Below, piece after piece: positions 11,521-24,060 of a stretch of DNA of 64,000 nt. The DNA is taken from assembly GCA_050084985.1 (NCBI GenBank), contig JBITNC010000001.1, positions 100,006,001 to 100,070,000 on the forward strand, in the 5' to 3' direction. Every line of letters begins with the position of its first letter. Within the stretch, counting starts at the first letter, position 1. The notes beneath the pieces were generated by a model. The model worked only from the letters and a program-made list of their open reading frames with translations. It made no database searches and was not told the origin of the DNA. Source of the stretch: Nageia nagi. Lineage: Eukaryota; Pinophyta. Both the position numbers and the translations under genes were made by a program.

Positions 11521-13019
11521 TATGTCTATTGTAAAATTGCCAAGTGCGGAAAATGATGCATCTGATTCCGCGAAAATATAATAAAATTATGTCCTTAAAT
11601 AACTTATCTTAGATTCATTTGTTCACTCATACCTATTATTAAACTACTTTTGAGGATCGATAACATCATCAAATTAATTTGTTGATATATTTTATCATCA
11701 TAAATTATAAAAAGATAGCCTCAAAATTATACATCATACATTCCATAGTCAAAATCATACATCATACATTTTGAGATTACATCTATCATTAACATCCATT
11801 CATCATCAAATAATTAAAAGATGATTATGAGCTACCTAACATCACATTATACCCATCCACATATAAAATGAAAGTCATCATAACATCATATATCATACAA
11901 TGAATATCAAAGGTCCACCTATACATCATAACAGTCTAGCAAACGGTCATCCTAACATCATCATCAAATAAAACTACATGGGTACAATAAGCATATAGAA
12001 AGATAACATCACAAAAAGAATATCCTCATGGACTGCCCCAACCACTACCTGGTCTACTAGGACTGCTAGGTCATCTCTACCATCTATCAGTATCTCTAAT
12101 GCTATGACCTAAAGGAGTAGTACCTACAGATCCTGTAGGACTACCCGAATGTTGAGCCTCTCATAACTCAACTGAACCAACAACCCCTAAGGGAGATGCC
12201 CAAGGTGTACCACTCCTACTAGAAAGACCTCGAGACCTTTGGGTCCTGTTAGGTGATCCAATCATGCCCCGTACACTACTACCTATCTAATAAGCTGAAA
12301 TGTCTATAGGTATATAACTATCTGGAGGTATAGGATACTGAGCCCCAGAGTAAAAGCTGGAACACCTATCAGCCATGACTGTACTATACTACTGTAAAAA
12401 TCTTGCTGCTAATAAATACCATGGTGGACAACTAAAGGCTCACCCCTAGAGGCTGATGCTACATCGAAACTGATGAGCCTGAATTCCCTGTAGAGAGAAA
12501 TGAGCCTCATCTCTCTCATGTTTATACCTATCCTGCTCAACCCTGTATCTGTACATACATGAATGAGCCTATGATAACTAGTGTCTTAGCTCATAAATGT
12601 CTCCTAACAAAGTATCGATGCTAGGTACCTGAGTAGTAGGAGCCTCCTTGACTCCGTGTGTACCCGTTGGGGCAGCTCTATCCTCACCAACACCTGTAGC
12701 CTCCTCCTCAAGAGCATCCACCATGACCTCTTCACCTGCAGCCTCAACTCCTGTAGTCTCACTCTCGCAACCATCGTACCTATAGGCTCCTCGCCTATCT
12801 CTCCCTCTGCTACTGCTGCACCTGACTCATTAGCAACATCGATGCATCGACATATGCATCAACCCCCTATATCATCATCTCCCTCCTCCCACCAGGCTCT
12901 GAAAGCCTCAGACACTCCTACATCATCCTCTCCAATGTCATCCTCTAATGGTCTCTCCTCCTGAGTAGGATCGGGCTCAGCATAAACTAGTGGCTGTACA
13001 CCCTCGATTGAATAGTACC
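11521..13019. other. Spacer and decayed 3' continuation of the antisense gene
   Basis: 11,690-11,960 is built from CATCATA / ACATCATA words, a degenerate short repeat. 12,000-13,019 has higher GC and on the minus strand looks like the worn C-terminal continuation of the plant mobile domain gene, with stops every 10-30 codons. I cannot define its end. Confidence 0.4.
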
Positions 13020-14421
13020 CTCCCTCTGGTATGACACTGCTAGGGCAGGCACATCCTAAATCAAACCAAACTAATGGTGCACCTACTCAAAATGAAAGTA
13101 CTCTAGAAAATCCACCCTATGACCACTTAGAACACGTGGCTACCGGATGTCAGTAAGCTCAGCTACGAGCTCTCTCCATACAGGATATGAGCGGTAAGGT
13201 CTAAATCTCACTTGATCAGGAATCAAGTGACTAAGCATATGACGGTAATAGCCCACATCTCGATGGACTCCATCTAATGGGTGAATATAATAATCCTCAT
13301 GCCATCTAACTATACCGACCACATAATCCGAATGACTATCAAATCCAGGCATCGGTAATCCTGAAGGATGAGCCACAACAATATGCTTGTAGGCCCATGC
13401 TTGTAATGTAACGATAACTGATAAAGAGGCCCTATGCCCCTATGAATAGAAAAACAACTCTCTATAAATTTGGGCCAATAATGTGGGCACCCAAGTGTAC
13501 ACTGTGCTGTGTCGTATCATATCTGCAATGATAGGTAACAATGACCACACAAAACCTCCTGTTGCCAGTATAGGGAGAGCATAGCACTAAACTAATCCCA
13601 TCAAATATGAAAATTAGATCATCCTTACTGATCCTCTAGCTAATATTGATAATATCTGATGCCCCCTGAAATAATCTCAAAAATAATAGTGTCAACTCGA
13701 TCAGCTCCATACAAATAAGAAATGGTAGGTAGAGCTCCTGCTCTATCAACTACAGGTAAAATCCTCTGTCCATGAATGGGGAGTCTATATAATTTATGTA
13801 TATCCTCTACCGTAACAGTCATCTCCCCTGTCAGAAAATGAAAAGTGCATGTAACTGCATCCCATCTATCTAATAATGCAGCTAACAGAGGATAGTCCCA
13901 ATGAATGCAACCCATGTATGGGCCCACTCCAAAACCAATGGACCTAAAAAAGGCATGATCGGTAGGATCTAGAAAATCTTTGCCCTCCTGTAAAATTGAG
14001 GGATATCTGCCTCGAGGATCAAAAACATCTCGAACCTGTATGATGTTAAAAGTTAGTTCAAAAAAAAAAGGGGGAAAAATGGTGTTTCATAATGAAATGT
14101 TGGCATTTGTAATCCTCTACACTCGATCATCGACGTTCAGACCTTCAAACGTCGGTGTTTCTGTTAGCCGCTCGGCTCAAGTCGGCGACCACGGTAGAAA
14201 TAGGAAAAAATGCATAAAAAATGCAAATAAAAGCCTAATCTATAAGGTTTATCCTATAAAAATGATCAAAAAAGTTTTTTAATAACATTCACGGTTGCAA
14301 TTTTTAAATTAAGTGGGTAAATTACAAACTATGAACAAAAAATAGAAAAAAGGTTAGTACAAAACCCTACCTCCTCCCGGATAGGTCAAGAACGTCCAAC
14401 AGAATGCCTACGTGGAGGCAT
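13020..14421 (-). pseudogene. Antisense plant mobile domain (PMD) gene, two exons, decayed
   Basis: Related to the plant mobile domain (formerly aminotransferase-like) proteins found in transposable elements and in MAIL-type host proteins. Exon 1 is 14,421 to 14,371 (MPPRRHSVGRS, a TGA, PIREE) with donor GTAGGG. A 335-bp intron ends in ATACAG. Exon 2 starts at 14,035 in phase and is open to 13,640: VRDVFDPRGRYPSIL, WDYPLLAALLDRWDAVTCTF, then GEMTVTVEDIHKLYRLPIHG, the classic PMD block. After frame changes it continues with WVPTLLAQIYREL, LSVIVTLQAWAYKH, RPYRSYPVWRELVAE and, near 13,050, a trace of the following block. It lies antisense between pol and the 3' LTR of element A. The single conserved intron argues for capture as DNA or for a native antisense promoter. 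Confidence 0.75.
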
Positions 14422-15135
14422 GATGAATATGGTGAATATCAACGATTGAAAATTGATGAATTAGCAATGGTACACAGCCCTGGCAGACCATGAAAGGGAC
14501 AAGCTAAGAAACATATGAGAAAAGGACAAAACCTTTTCCTTTTTCAAAAATCGACGACCTGAATATGAACATCGATGACTGTTACTAAACACCGGTGACT
14601 TAAAGATGAACATCGATGATCAAACTAAACATTGGCAACTGGAAGTAAAATGCTGCATTTGGAAATAGCCCTGAAAACATTAAGTTTTTCTCAAAATAGC
14701 CTTAAATTGGTCAAGGAAATCAAATAATGATAAAGTGTGATGCATCTTTGTTACAGGAGATCATCTTGAAACCCTGTTGTTGGGACAAAAGACAACGCCA
14801 TCAAAACTCATATACTAAGGAAGGCTTATATGGTACATGTGGCTTAACACATAAAATGACATAACAGAAATGTGATGTAGCTGTCACATAAGCCCAACAC
14901 ATTTTTCATACCGAAAATAGTTACTTCTAAGGTATATACAAACTTGTTTTCAAAATTACATCAAATGTAAAAAGAAAACACATTTTATCATAATTTGATA
15001 AATCAAAAGTTTGATTCACCTAAGAAATTGAGTCAAAACTTACATTGTAAAAAGGTAACAATAAATAGTCGAGCAACAAAGCTTCCCATTCTATATTTTT
15101 GAAATCATCAATCACATTTTTCGGTTGATAATTTC
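14422..15135. other. Non-coding region with CpG-containing repeated words
   Basis: Holds several copies of a roughly 10-bp CpG word of the form ACATCGATGA / ACACCGGTGA at about 14,528-14,635, and related CGTCGGTGTT words at 14,127-14,180. The same words occur inside the LTR at 15,345-15,412 and inside the solo LTR at 57,370-57,455. No coding region is seen. 15,100-15,135 leads into the polypurine tract. Confidence 0.5.
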
Positions 15136-15149
15136 AAAAAGGGGTAAAA
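15136..15149 (+). promoter_or_regulatory. Polypurine tract of element A (plus-strand primer site)
   Basis: AAAAAGGGGTAAAA directly precedes the LTR start TGTAGACACC. Plant Ty3 elements of this group characteristically have such a tract immediately before TGTAGACACC. It shows that the element body lies to the left. Confidence 0.8.
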
Positions 15150-15992
15150 TGTAGACACCTAAAAATGTCCCTCGTTAACTAAGTAAACATTAAAATAATC
15201 ATAACTCAGTGTGATAACATAAAATAGGTTTAGAAACCCTATTATTGGATAGCTCTCATCGAGTGTATGCCAAATAATGGTCACATGACCCCCTTTTGAT
15301 GAAATTTGACTTTTAGGTGATCATTTTAATATAGTTAACCAGTCATCGGTGTTCCATATCGAATGCCAGTGTTTCGAGGTGATCACCGACTTTTCGATAT
15401 ACAAACACTGGTGACTCTGCAACAGCTGAACAAAAATAAAAAAAGGAAGTTGGAATGCTTCATCTTCCATGATGAGGTGGATAGAGGAGGTCATTACGAC
15501 TTACGGTGTCTCTTCGCTTCCCCTTTCCATCCTTGAAACGTCTCACCTGAAAATCTATAAATACAAGCTAATACAAAGCAATATGGATGATCCAAATTGA
15601 CCCCAATTGAACCCAATTTTGAAGTAGGGTAAATGCTTCCAAAATCTTATGAACTCATTTCTTTTATTGTTTTATGCTAGTTTCACTTTAATACAATGTC
15701 ACACATAGATGCTTTGATGTTATTGTCTCTTGCATGTGTGTAGGATTTACAGGTTGTCTACATCAAGAAGAGAAGCAAGCAACCCAAAAACAATGGAGAT
15801 CTAATACTCTTATTTTGGCACATACATTTGTAAAAGTCCCTTCTAAGGGCGAATTGTAGTTTGAACTGAGATTGAATATCATTTGCAATTACAACATGTT
15901 TATCTATGTTATATAACTTGAGGTTCAATGAAGATTGAAGAGTAATTTTTATTTTATGTTATTCTATATTCCAGCTCAATTTTCATTCAACA
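15150..15992 (+). repeat. 3' LTR of element A, 843 bp
   Basis: Starts TGTAGACACCTAAAAATGTC and ends ATTCAACA (TG...CA). The 839-bp reverse copy at 56,821-57,659 aligns along its whole length, including the start, the CpG-word block, the block around TGTAGGATTTACAGGTTGTC and the terminal TTATGTTATTCTA region, which fixes both ends. The following bases, TGATG, would be the right target duplication. Confidence 0.85.
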
Positions 15993-16019
15993 TGATGACC
16001 TTTAGGTAGGATCACATGC

Positions 16020-17960
16020 CATTAATAGCCTTCAATAGAAAGAATTTTGGGTCATCCCAAGTCTTTGATGGACACATAAATTTATGCCTTCAATTTTGTA
16101 TGATCCCATCCTTGTCTCTGTAATATGAACATGTTTTTTTGTATTTTCCCTTAGTTTGGCATATTCTAAGGGCTCAATTTCATATCTTAGGGATATCATT
16201 CCAAGGCCATAAAAATTTGCTACATTACATAGTGCATAAGGCTCATGATCTCCTAATATTGTATGCACCTCACCCTAAAATTCAAATTTCAATCATCCAT
16301 GTAGAGTAGAAGGGATTGCATCCATATCATGAAGCTAAGGTCTCCCCAAAAGTAGATTATAGGATAATTTTGAATTAACCACCTAGAATTTAGCTACTAC
16401 TATCCTTACTCCTATTGTGATCATGATTGTAGCTATCTCCATTGGTTTTTTAGATGTACTATCATAAACTCTAATCCTGAATGTAGCTTCTTCTAGTGGA
16501 GGGATTTGTACACTTTTTCTTATAATTGAGTCAAAAAGTGATGGGAATATACATTTATAGCTGACCCATTATCTACCTTTGTTATTTTAATTTCTTACCC
16601 ATCAATCAAAGGTGTAATATACAAATCTAAACATTCCTCCAATATTTCCTTATTTAGTTTTTAAGATTCATAAAAAGAGATAACATCGCATTCTTGGATA
16701 GCCCTAAGCTTCTCAAAAAAAATGGTGGTTGACATATTAGTAGGGATATTTTTTTTTTAAACAAATCATATAAGATCTCTCTATGTGTTGTAGATGTAGA
16801 AATGAGATCATACAAACTAATTTTTACAAATGTATTCTTTAACTTTCAATCATACTATATGGCTTTGGATCAGGTGGGATACTTACTTGTTTTGTAGTAA
16901 CGAAATTAGGAACATGGCATGGATGTTCTCTTCTCAACCTAGCACACACATCCTTATCAAATATAATAATATTAACTATATGGCTTGGATTTTAATCATT
17001 TTCATCAATTTGATATTTTCTTGAGTGATAAGATCCAATATAACCGCCTCCAATGACTTACAAAAAATTGTAGTATGTCCCTTTCTTTGGTGATATGTGC
17101 AATAAGCATTGAATATTCCCATGGGAATGTTATATCATATTTAGATATTTCCATAGGATATAATAATCATTTTTTCATAAGATCCCTCATAATAAACCTT
17201 GGCTGAATTAGGAATGTGTATGTGAAATCTTTTGTAGTGGCCAATCTTTGCAATTTTGGAGGAGAAGCATGTCTATCAACCATTTGCACATTTTTTCTTC
17301 TTTCTTAGCATATGTTCTTCAATTGTCTTTATTAAAAAGATTAAGTGCATATTTGAGTTCACCTAATGCAAGAAATACCTTCTCCTTTTGCAATAATTCC
17401 TGAACTAATACCCTAAAACAAACTTTTTTTATTGCTAGGAGCATGCAAATTAAGAACAAGTATAATTGAATCTCTGAAAATAGCACAAATCTAATTCTCA
17501 TCTAATTTTATTTGAATTGATTGCCATACCTTTTTTAACCATGGGATGTACTTTTCTAAGGTCTCATTACTCCCTTGACTCATTATGCATAAGTTTGTAA
17601 TAGTGCTTTGCTCTTTTATGTTGTTCTTATATTAACCTAGACCTTAACCAATGATTTGAAAAAATCAATTGAACCACTAGGCAAATTATAGAACCATTGA
17701 CTAGCATCACCTTTCAAACTCCTTGGGAAATTTTTTTTCATCAACTTCTCCTCCAACCCTAATTTCAACAAGCACTCCTCCTAAAAGCTAATAAGATATT
17801 GTTTTGGGTTTTATTCATCTCTAAACATCTTAAACTTGGGGGCTTTATGCTTGAGTGGTTGGAGAAAATTATGGATCTCCTCAAATAAGGGTGAGATGAA
17901 TACACCATCATAGTATTCTTATTAAATTATGATCTCTTACTATTCTCAATATTGGTAATT
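16020..17960 (-). pseudogene. Element B gag-protease, decayed
   Basis: Capsid at about 17,890-17,640: IHNFLQPLKHKAPKFKMF, then LKLGLEEKLMKKNFPRSL and GDASQWFYNLPSGSIDFF, standard plant Ty3 gag wording. Zinc motif at about 17,115-17,050: YCTYHQRKGHTTIFC, C-H-H-C as in element A. Protease at about 16,580-16,250: KVDNGSAINV (active site D-N-G-S, normal for plant elements) and, further on, KLSYNLLLGRPWLHDMDAIP. Numerous stops and frameshifts. The last readable part (16,268-16,032) is the start of the linker after the protease. Confidence 0.7.
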
Positions 17961-18198
17961 CATGTAGCTATGATAGGGTCTAGCATTATCAATGAACTAC
18001 TCGAACCTTTTAGGTCATTTAATTCTTTGCACATTGTGTGCATTTCTCTGAGTATTTATCAAATTTATTCTTCCATGTTAACATCGATAATGACCTAGAA
18101 ACAACTATGAACACTACTAATAATGTAGATTCATTATATAATTCTTATGAGATCTCATCAAGAGGATAATATAAATCGAACAAATGGGTTCACCAAAA

Positions 18199-18828
18199 TG
18201 TATACCTTAAATAATGTATAAATGATATAATCGATGTATTATTTGTAAATAATATTTTATTGAAGTATATATCAAAAATATGACATTAAATTAATAATGA
18301 TAAATAATATACCTTCATCATAGTTGCATAAATATCATATAAAGAAGTCCATTCATCAACTAGAAACATACATTGATCCATATGCATGTCGCAAAGCCCA
18401 TAAGTGCTACACACTAGCTTCATGGAATAAATAGAATTATGAACTGAGTAAAAATATTCAAGAGAAAATGAAGGGTTTAATAGATCTATGTAGAGGTGGT
18501 GTTACAAAACACCATTTTTGGTAGGATAGAGTGATATTGCATTTGTTGAAGTCTCTCTAGGATCTTTGATTCCCTTGCATGATACCTTTTGTGTTGCCTT
18601 TGATATCTTTATATAGCAACATCTTTGTCTTCTTATATTCTTGAGATCATCACACATTACATCATTTGGAAGTATTTTTAGACATTTTATCCCTCTTACA
18701 TTGTACAATGGTCATTTACATTAATTACATTTCCTTGGGTATTACTTTAACCCTCTTTTTACAATAAATTCCATTGAAGCCTAAAATGAATTATTTAACA
18801 AATAATAATTCATTTTTAGGCATCTACA
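18199..18828 (-). repeat. 5' LTR of element B, about 630 bp
   Basis: On the minus strand it begins TGTAGATGCCTAAAAATG, close to the TGTAGACACC start of LTR A, and a TG...CA end is taken at GGTATACA (18,199). The next minus-strand bases, TTTTGGTGAACCCA, could be the primer binding site. The first 45 bases fold into a hairpin (GCCTAAAAATGAATTATT pairing with its complement near 18,784). The left end is inferred without a second copy. Confidence 0.5.
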
Positions 18829-18837
18829 ATATGATGT

Positions 18838-20215
18838 TGAAATCCATCCTACTAAAGTGGTTAAGGGGAGACATATTTGTAAGCAGTTGGTTGAATATAA
18901 GAGCTCCAAACATACCATGATTGTTTAAGTGGAAACTTAAGTTAGAAAACTTCAAAAAGTTTTGTAAGAACCAAAAGATTGGATAATAAAACTTTGTATG
19001 CATTTTGACAATGGTAGAATACCATATGAACTCAATGCCTCTTAAAGGAAAAGGATTATATTAAATGCCATCAATTATCGTAAGATAGATAATGTATTGT
19101 ACAAAACAAATCATGATGGTATACTATTGAGATGCATTTATCCTAAGAAAGTTACTAAAGTTTTGAAGGAATTCTATTTTGAATTTTTTAGAGGACATTA
19201 TTTAGGATACATCATTGCAACAAAAATTTTAGAAGGAAGTTCTTATTGGTATTCTTTATATATAAATTTATTTTAAATTAATAAAGAATATGATAAATGT
19301 CACAAATTTGTGGGAAGGAGAATAATGGAAGCCATGCCATTACAACCTATCACAACATAAGAACCTTTCTAGCAATGAGGTTTTGATTTTATTAACATGA
19401 TTAGTATAGGGTCATTATTTGGAAATATATTCATTTGATAGCTACAAAATATTTTATAAGATTTATGGAACCTCTTCTACTAAATAGAAGGTCAAGATAT
19501 AATTATCTCTTTCATGAAGAGAATTATTACAAGATTTGGTATTCCATGGATTATTATATCACATAATGGTATGGTATTTTTAAGAGCTAAAGTTTCAGAA
19601 TTTGCTCTTAAGTATGATATTTACTAGAAAACCTCTTCCAATTATTACCCTCAAGGTAATGGATTAGCTAAGTCAACAAATAAAAATTTGTTGAGGATTC
19701 TGAAGAGGATAGCAGATGAAAATTAGAGAGACTAGGATAAGAAGCTTGAACTTGCATTATGGGAAGATCAGATCACTTATAAATATTTTATCAAAAATTC
19801 TCTTATGTTCTATTTTATAGGAAAAAAGTTATATTTACATATCACATCAAGTTGATTGCATTACAATTGCTCATTCTGTATGAAATGAATGATTTAGACT
19901 CATTATATGTAAGGATGTTTTATCTGATCTACTTAGATGAGCTCTAGGATAATTCATACAGAGAAATCCAAAACAAAAATAGTATGGTTAAGAAATGGTT
20001 TGATAAAAAATATGCATCTAATATTTGTTTCAAGCCTAGTGACTTGGTTCTTAAATGGAACGAGGATTGAGCCAAGTCTACATGCCACCAAAAGTTTGAT
20101 TATCTATGTTATAGACCATACATCATTGTTAAAAAAATTCATAACAATGCATTCTAATTGGAGGGAATATATGGTCGAGTCCTTTTGATCATGATCAACA
20201 ACTAACACTTAAAGT
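18838..20215 (+). pseudogene. Element C RNase H tail and integrase, inactivated
   Basis: Zinc-finger part at about 19,170-19,320 (FFRGHYLGYIIATKIL, SSYWYS, EYDKCHKFVGRRI). Core: GFDFINMI (first Asp kept), then ITRFGIPWIIISHNGMVF, where the second catalytic Asp is His, and SNYYPQGNGLAKSTNKNLL, where the catalytic Glu is Lys. Two of three active-site residues are thus lost, besides many stops. The C-terminal part is at 19,937-20,188 in a shifted frame. Confidence 0.75.
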
Positions 20216-20469
20216 TGTACATCATTGTTTAACCATGTAAGTTGTATTTTATGTATATATTTAATTTTAATTTTCATACATAGTTTTTAAAGTGCATATT
20301 TTCTTTAAATAGGGTAGCCAGGCATTTTTATTTACTTTAACCCCATTTTAAGTCTATTCCTTAGCAATTTTCACTCTATAATTTTTCAATCAATCGAGAG
20401 CCCTAGGGTTTATTTTCTACAACTTTTGATTTCAACCATTTCTAGCTTGTATCTATAATTCCTTCATAA

Positions 20470-23400
20470 TGGGTAAGTTTATAGCCTCCTAAGGCATCAT
20501 AAATGATAGGAATTAGAATTTTTTCAATACAAATTTGTTGAATAACCTTATAGATTTGAAATTTAATTCCATAGAAGCTAAAAATGTAAAATATAGTCAA
20601 TTATGGGATTTACTTTATAAATTTGAGTTTGTTTCACCATTTCTCTAGTAAAGATTTCACCCGTATCCTAAATGTGTAGATGCCCTAGTGAAGAAAATTA
20701 TCCATGAATAAAAAATATCCAAAATAGTGGAGTTATTATTCTCAACTTAAATCATTTTTCCATGTACAAATCCCTTCATTAGCCATATACTTCATTGAGT
20801 TAGGCTAGTGTTAAAGTTGCAACCAAAGATGTAGGAAAATATTTTTAGATTGACTGAACCCCTTTTTGCTAAACCTTGTCAAGGAGAAAATGAACTTTTA
20901 TGGAATTTCATGGTTTAAACCTAACTTGGACCATTTTTTCATTCTTATTATGGTGTTATATGGAGAAAAGACATTCAATATGTGAAACATGTTACCATGG
21001 CATTTCAAATAATCAAGAATTAGGTCACATATCATCTAAATTTATATGAGATTATAGATGATAAACTAATCATTATATTTACAAACAAGGATAGGTTGAA
21101 TCACTTTCACTATTCTTCTTTGATCTATTGGCTCCTTCTACATCAACATCCAAAGGTTTTTCCAAATCTACAGCTTTTTTTGATGAATAAAGATGAAACT
21201 CTTTGGAGGGTGGATTAGTGGACCCAACTGTTGAGCATAAATAAGTCATATTATGACTTTGTAAGATATGTTCTCTTTTTAGCTTTAAATTTCATTTCTA
21301 GTGTAACTCTACCTAGGCTATCAAAGTAAGCTCTATCAAATTAGAATATGGGCCACTTTAAGAAGGGTGATTACTATTTTCTAATAATTATATAGTTATC
21401 ATGTTGAATGTATTTTTTGATAAACCTATGAAGTTGCCTTTATATGTTTTCAATTGGATATTTTCTATGGAGGTGACTCGATAGGAAGATTATATGGAAA
21501 TAATGTAGGGAGTCCCTAAGGGAAAGAAAAGTCTATACACATACCCCTTTGGATTTGATTCTATTCAATCCCTTTATAGAAACCATTAGGGATATTTAAA
21601 TACAAAAATGAAGAAGTTTCAGTTAGAAAAAATATTTGTTTCATGGCCATATGACCCATTAGGGGTATTTACTGAACATCTCAAATCTATGAACTCAAAG
21701 GTCCTTAATTTTATAAGAGCATGAATGAATGAATTTGAAAATCATAGGAATAACTCTCAAATAGGGCCATTTTTGCTAGATTATTATTAGAGATTTCATG
21801 CATGGCCTTATGGAGGAAAAATTATTCTATCAAATTGAGTTCTCAAATGCTATAGATAAAGAAAGGGTTTTTCCAAAACCTCTACAAAAGAACTTGGATA
21901 TTTCTAAGTGGAAAGAACATAAAAAATAAATATTTTATTTAGTATAGAGTGGAAAGAAAATGAAATTCTCTTTCATGGATGTGTGATCAAGATAAAGCCT
22001 TTTTTGAAGCTTATGACAAATAATATGCCTCAAGGAGGTAAAGGATCCAACCAAGAAAGCTACCAAAATAGTGGATAAGATCTCAGATGCTCAAAAGGGA
22101 AAAAATTGCTAATTTCTAAAGAAGAAATATTATTGAAGAAAAAATATAAACATGGAGTATAACCAAAGTTGATGGAATCTACCATGAAAGCCAATACTAA
22201 AGATAGAATTATGTTAGACAAGGATATAGAATACATAAAAGAAAAGAAGAGGAAATTGGTTGAAGAGGAAGTTAAACATAGGAAGGAGTAGGAAACAAAA
22301 GATGCCAAATTAGCAAAGCAACTTAAGAAAAAAGATGCTTCAACAAAAATTATGATCCAAAAAAGAAAAATTCAATCACTGGAAAAAATATATAAGAGAG
22401 TGAAGAAGGGTTAACAACAAAAGAGGTCACCACTTGTAAAGATGATTCTTCAAGGATCCATAATGGAGAGTGATGAGCCTATAAAAGATGTTGTTGGGGT
22501 TGATAAGCCAAAGGATAGTAGAAGTGAGAACTCTAATTATGCTCAGACATTCATTGTTAAAAAAAGAATATAGAGCCAAAGAAAATCATCATCTCCTAAA
22601 AATGCATACAAGGATGAGATCCATGTAAAGAAGAAGAAGAAAGACTGCATTGGTTAGACAAGAGAAGGAGCCAAGTCCCAAAAAGTCTTAGAATGTCCCT
22701 TTTGTAGAAGATATAGTGCCTAGAAGTCCTTAAAAAATAGAGGTAAGAGATAAATCTAATAATGATGATGCTATCATTATAGTCATTCCTCCCATTTTTG
22801 TTCATAAGTTAGATACTTCTCAACAAACCACATACTTTAGTAATAGACAAGTCATATCAGGAGTGTTTGAGAAGATGTAAAAGGAATAAAAGATTTTGGG
22901 GTAGATACAATAGTGGACACTCTAATTAAGTCTTGAAAATCTTAGCTAAGATTTGAAAAAATAAGCTAGATTTATAAGAGAAGGATCATGAAAATTGGCA
23001 TAACACTAATGGATGCTTATGTAATTATTTTAGAGAGAAAAGTGGATAAATTAGAGAAACAACATGCTATAACAAGTGAAAAAGAAAAATTCCATTTAAT
23101 AAAAATTATCTTGTTGAACAAATAGATACATGAGTTATAGAAGTATGCAAATCATCTAAATTGGCCAAGATGGTGGAAGAAAGGGAAGAAGAGCTAAAGG
23201 AAAAAGGAATTGAGTTGACAATGAAGAATGATCAGATAGAGGCCTTAGAGATGGAGATTGAATCATTGAAATTTTATTTACAAAATAAGGAAACTAAATG
23301 TAAAATATTAGAAGATGAAAAGAAGAAGCTACAAGAATATTTGAAGATTTTGCAACAAGAATATTTGAAGATTTTGCAAGATGCTTGTTCAAAGAAGGAC

Positions 23401-24060
23401 ATCGATCTAAAGATAACAGTCAAAAATTTTGCTAAGGTGAGGTTAGAGATTGAAGAGAAATTGAAGATCCAAGGTAAAACTCTAGCCTAAAGACAAAGGC
23501 ATCAATGATGACATGATTGTTGGTATATGCCTTAAGTAATATCAAGTTGATCTACTAGGGTAAAGTTATTCCTATCTTAGATTTATTACATTCAGTTAGG
23601 GAATATGTACTATATTATGAAAAGTCAATAGAGAAATATAAAGATATTTTTGATAAGAAGGGAAAAATAACAAAAATAAATAATGAGAATTAGGATATAT
23701 TAAGGTGATGAACTAAAAAGAGGTTACAAATACAAGCATTAATGACTCTCATGATAAAATTTTGGCTATGAAACAAAAAGTGGCTCATCTATATGAATTA
23801 ATGCTATGCATAGAAAAATGTATGAAGTCACTTACCCTGAAGATCAATAGATTAAACAATACCTTAAATTTTTTTTTAACAAAAATAAAATGCCTCACAT
23901 GTATAAGGGGGATAGCATTATTTATACACTTGATGAAATGCAATAATTTAGTGACCAAGTGTAGAAAAAATATGATACTTTTGTATATTGGATGGAAACT
24001 AATGTTGAAAACCAGTTCCTAAAATTTATCTAGGAGATTAACAAAGTGTAGAAGTGGGTA
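20470..24060 (+). pseudogene. Element C post-integrase ORF with coiled coil, function unknown
   Basis: About 3.6 kb of coding-like sequence on the element's sense strand after integrase, opening with MGKFIAS at 20,469. Stops are mostly single, as expected for decay of a real ORF. Readable blocks include HFHYSSLIYWLLLHQHPKVF (about 21,105), FVSWPYDPLGVFTEHLKSMN (about 21,640) and a Lys/Glu-rich coiled coil at 22,060-23,490, best in the 109-codon open stretch at 23,161-23,490 (EREEELKEKGIELTMKNDQI), where a near-perfect EYLKILQQ duplication occurs. Element D has a remnant of the same place, size and composition. No known domain recognised; no transmembrane segment obvious. Confidence 0.5.

Larger units (their letters stand above)
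1..15992 (+). mobile_element. Element A: long Tat/Ogre-like Ty3/gypsy retrotransposon, 5' end outside window
   Basis: Read in order on the plus strand: gag, protease, reverse transcriptase, RNase H, a second archaeal-type RNase H, integrase, an extra ORF, a tandem repeat, an antisense host-like gene, a polypurine tract and a 3' LTR. RNase H followed by archaeal-type RNase H before integrase is the hallmark of the plant Tat/Ogre clade, and tandem repeats between pol and the 3' LTR are known for that clade. The polypurine tract abutting TGTAGACACC at 15,150 shows that this LTR is the 3' one and that the internal region lies to its left. No matching 5' LTR is seen at the left edge, so it should lie outside. 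The presumed target duplication is TGATG at 15,993-15,997; its partner is not visible. An alternative is that the 1-10 kb pol and the 12-16 kb part are two nested elements. Confidence 0.6.
15993..18828 (-). mobile_element. Element B: 5' end of a minus-strand Tat/Athila-like Ty3 element
   Basis: Read on the minus strand from 18,828: a 630-bp 5' LTR, then gag, a zinc motif and a protease, stopping where element A's LTR ends at 15,992. The simplest reading is that A inserted into B and that the pol of B continues left of the window. B itself sits in element C, with a probable right target copy ATATG at 18,829-18,833. Confidence 0.6.

Noticed and set aside
12656-12964. Open stretch of 102 codons rich in Ser, Pro and Thr on the plus strand
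   Set aside because: It lies antisense to the worn 3' part of the plant mobile domain gene, and its composition is explained by purine-rich coding sequence on the other strand.
20676-20690. TGTAGATGCC as a possible further LTR start
   Set aside because: It lies within the coding remnant after the element C integrase, and the following bases do not match LTR A or B.
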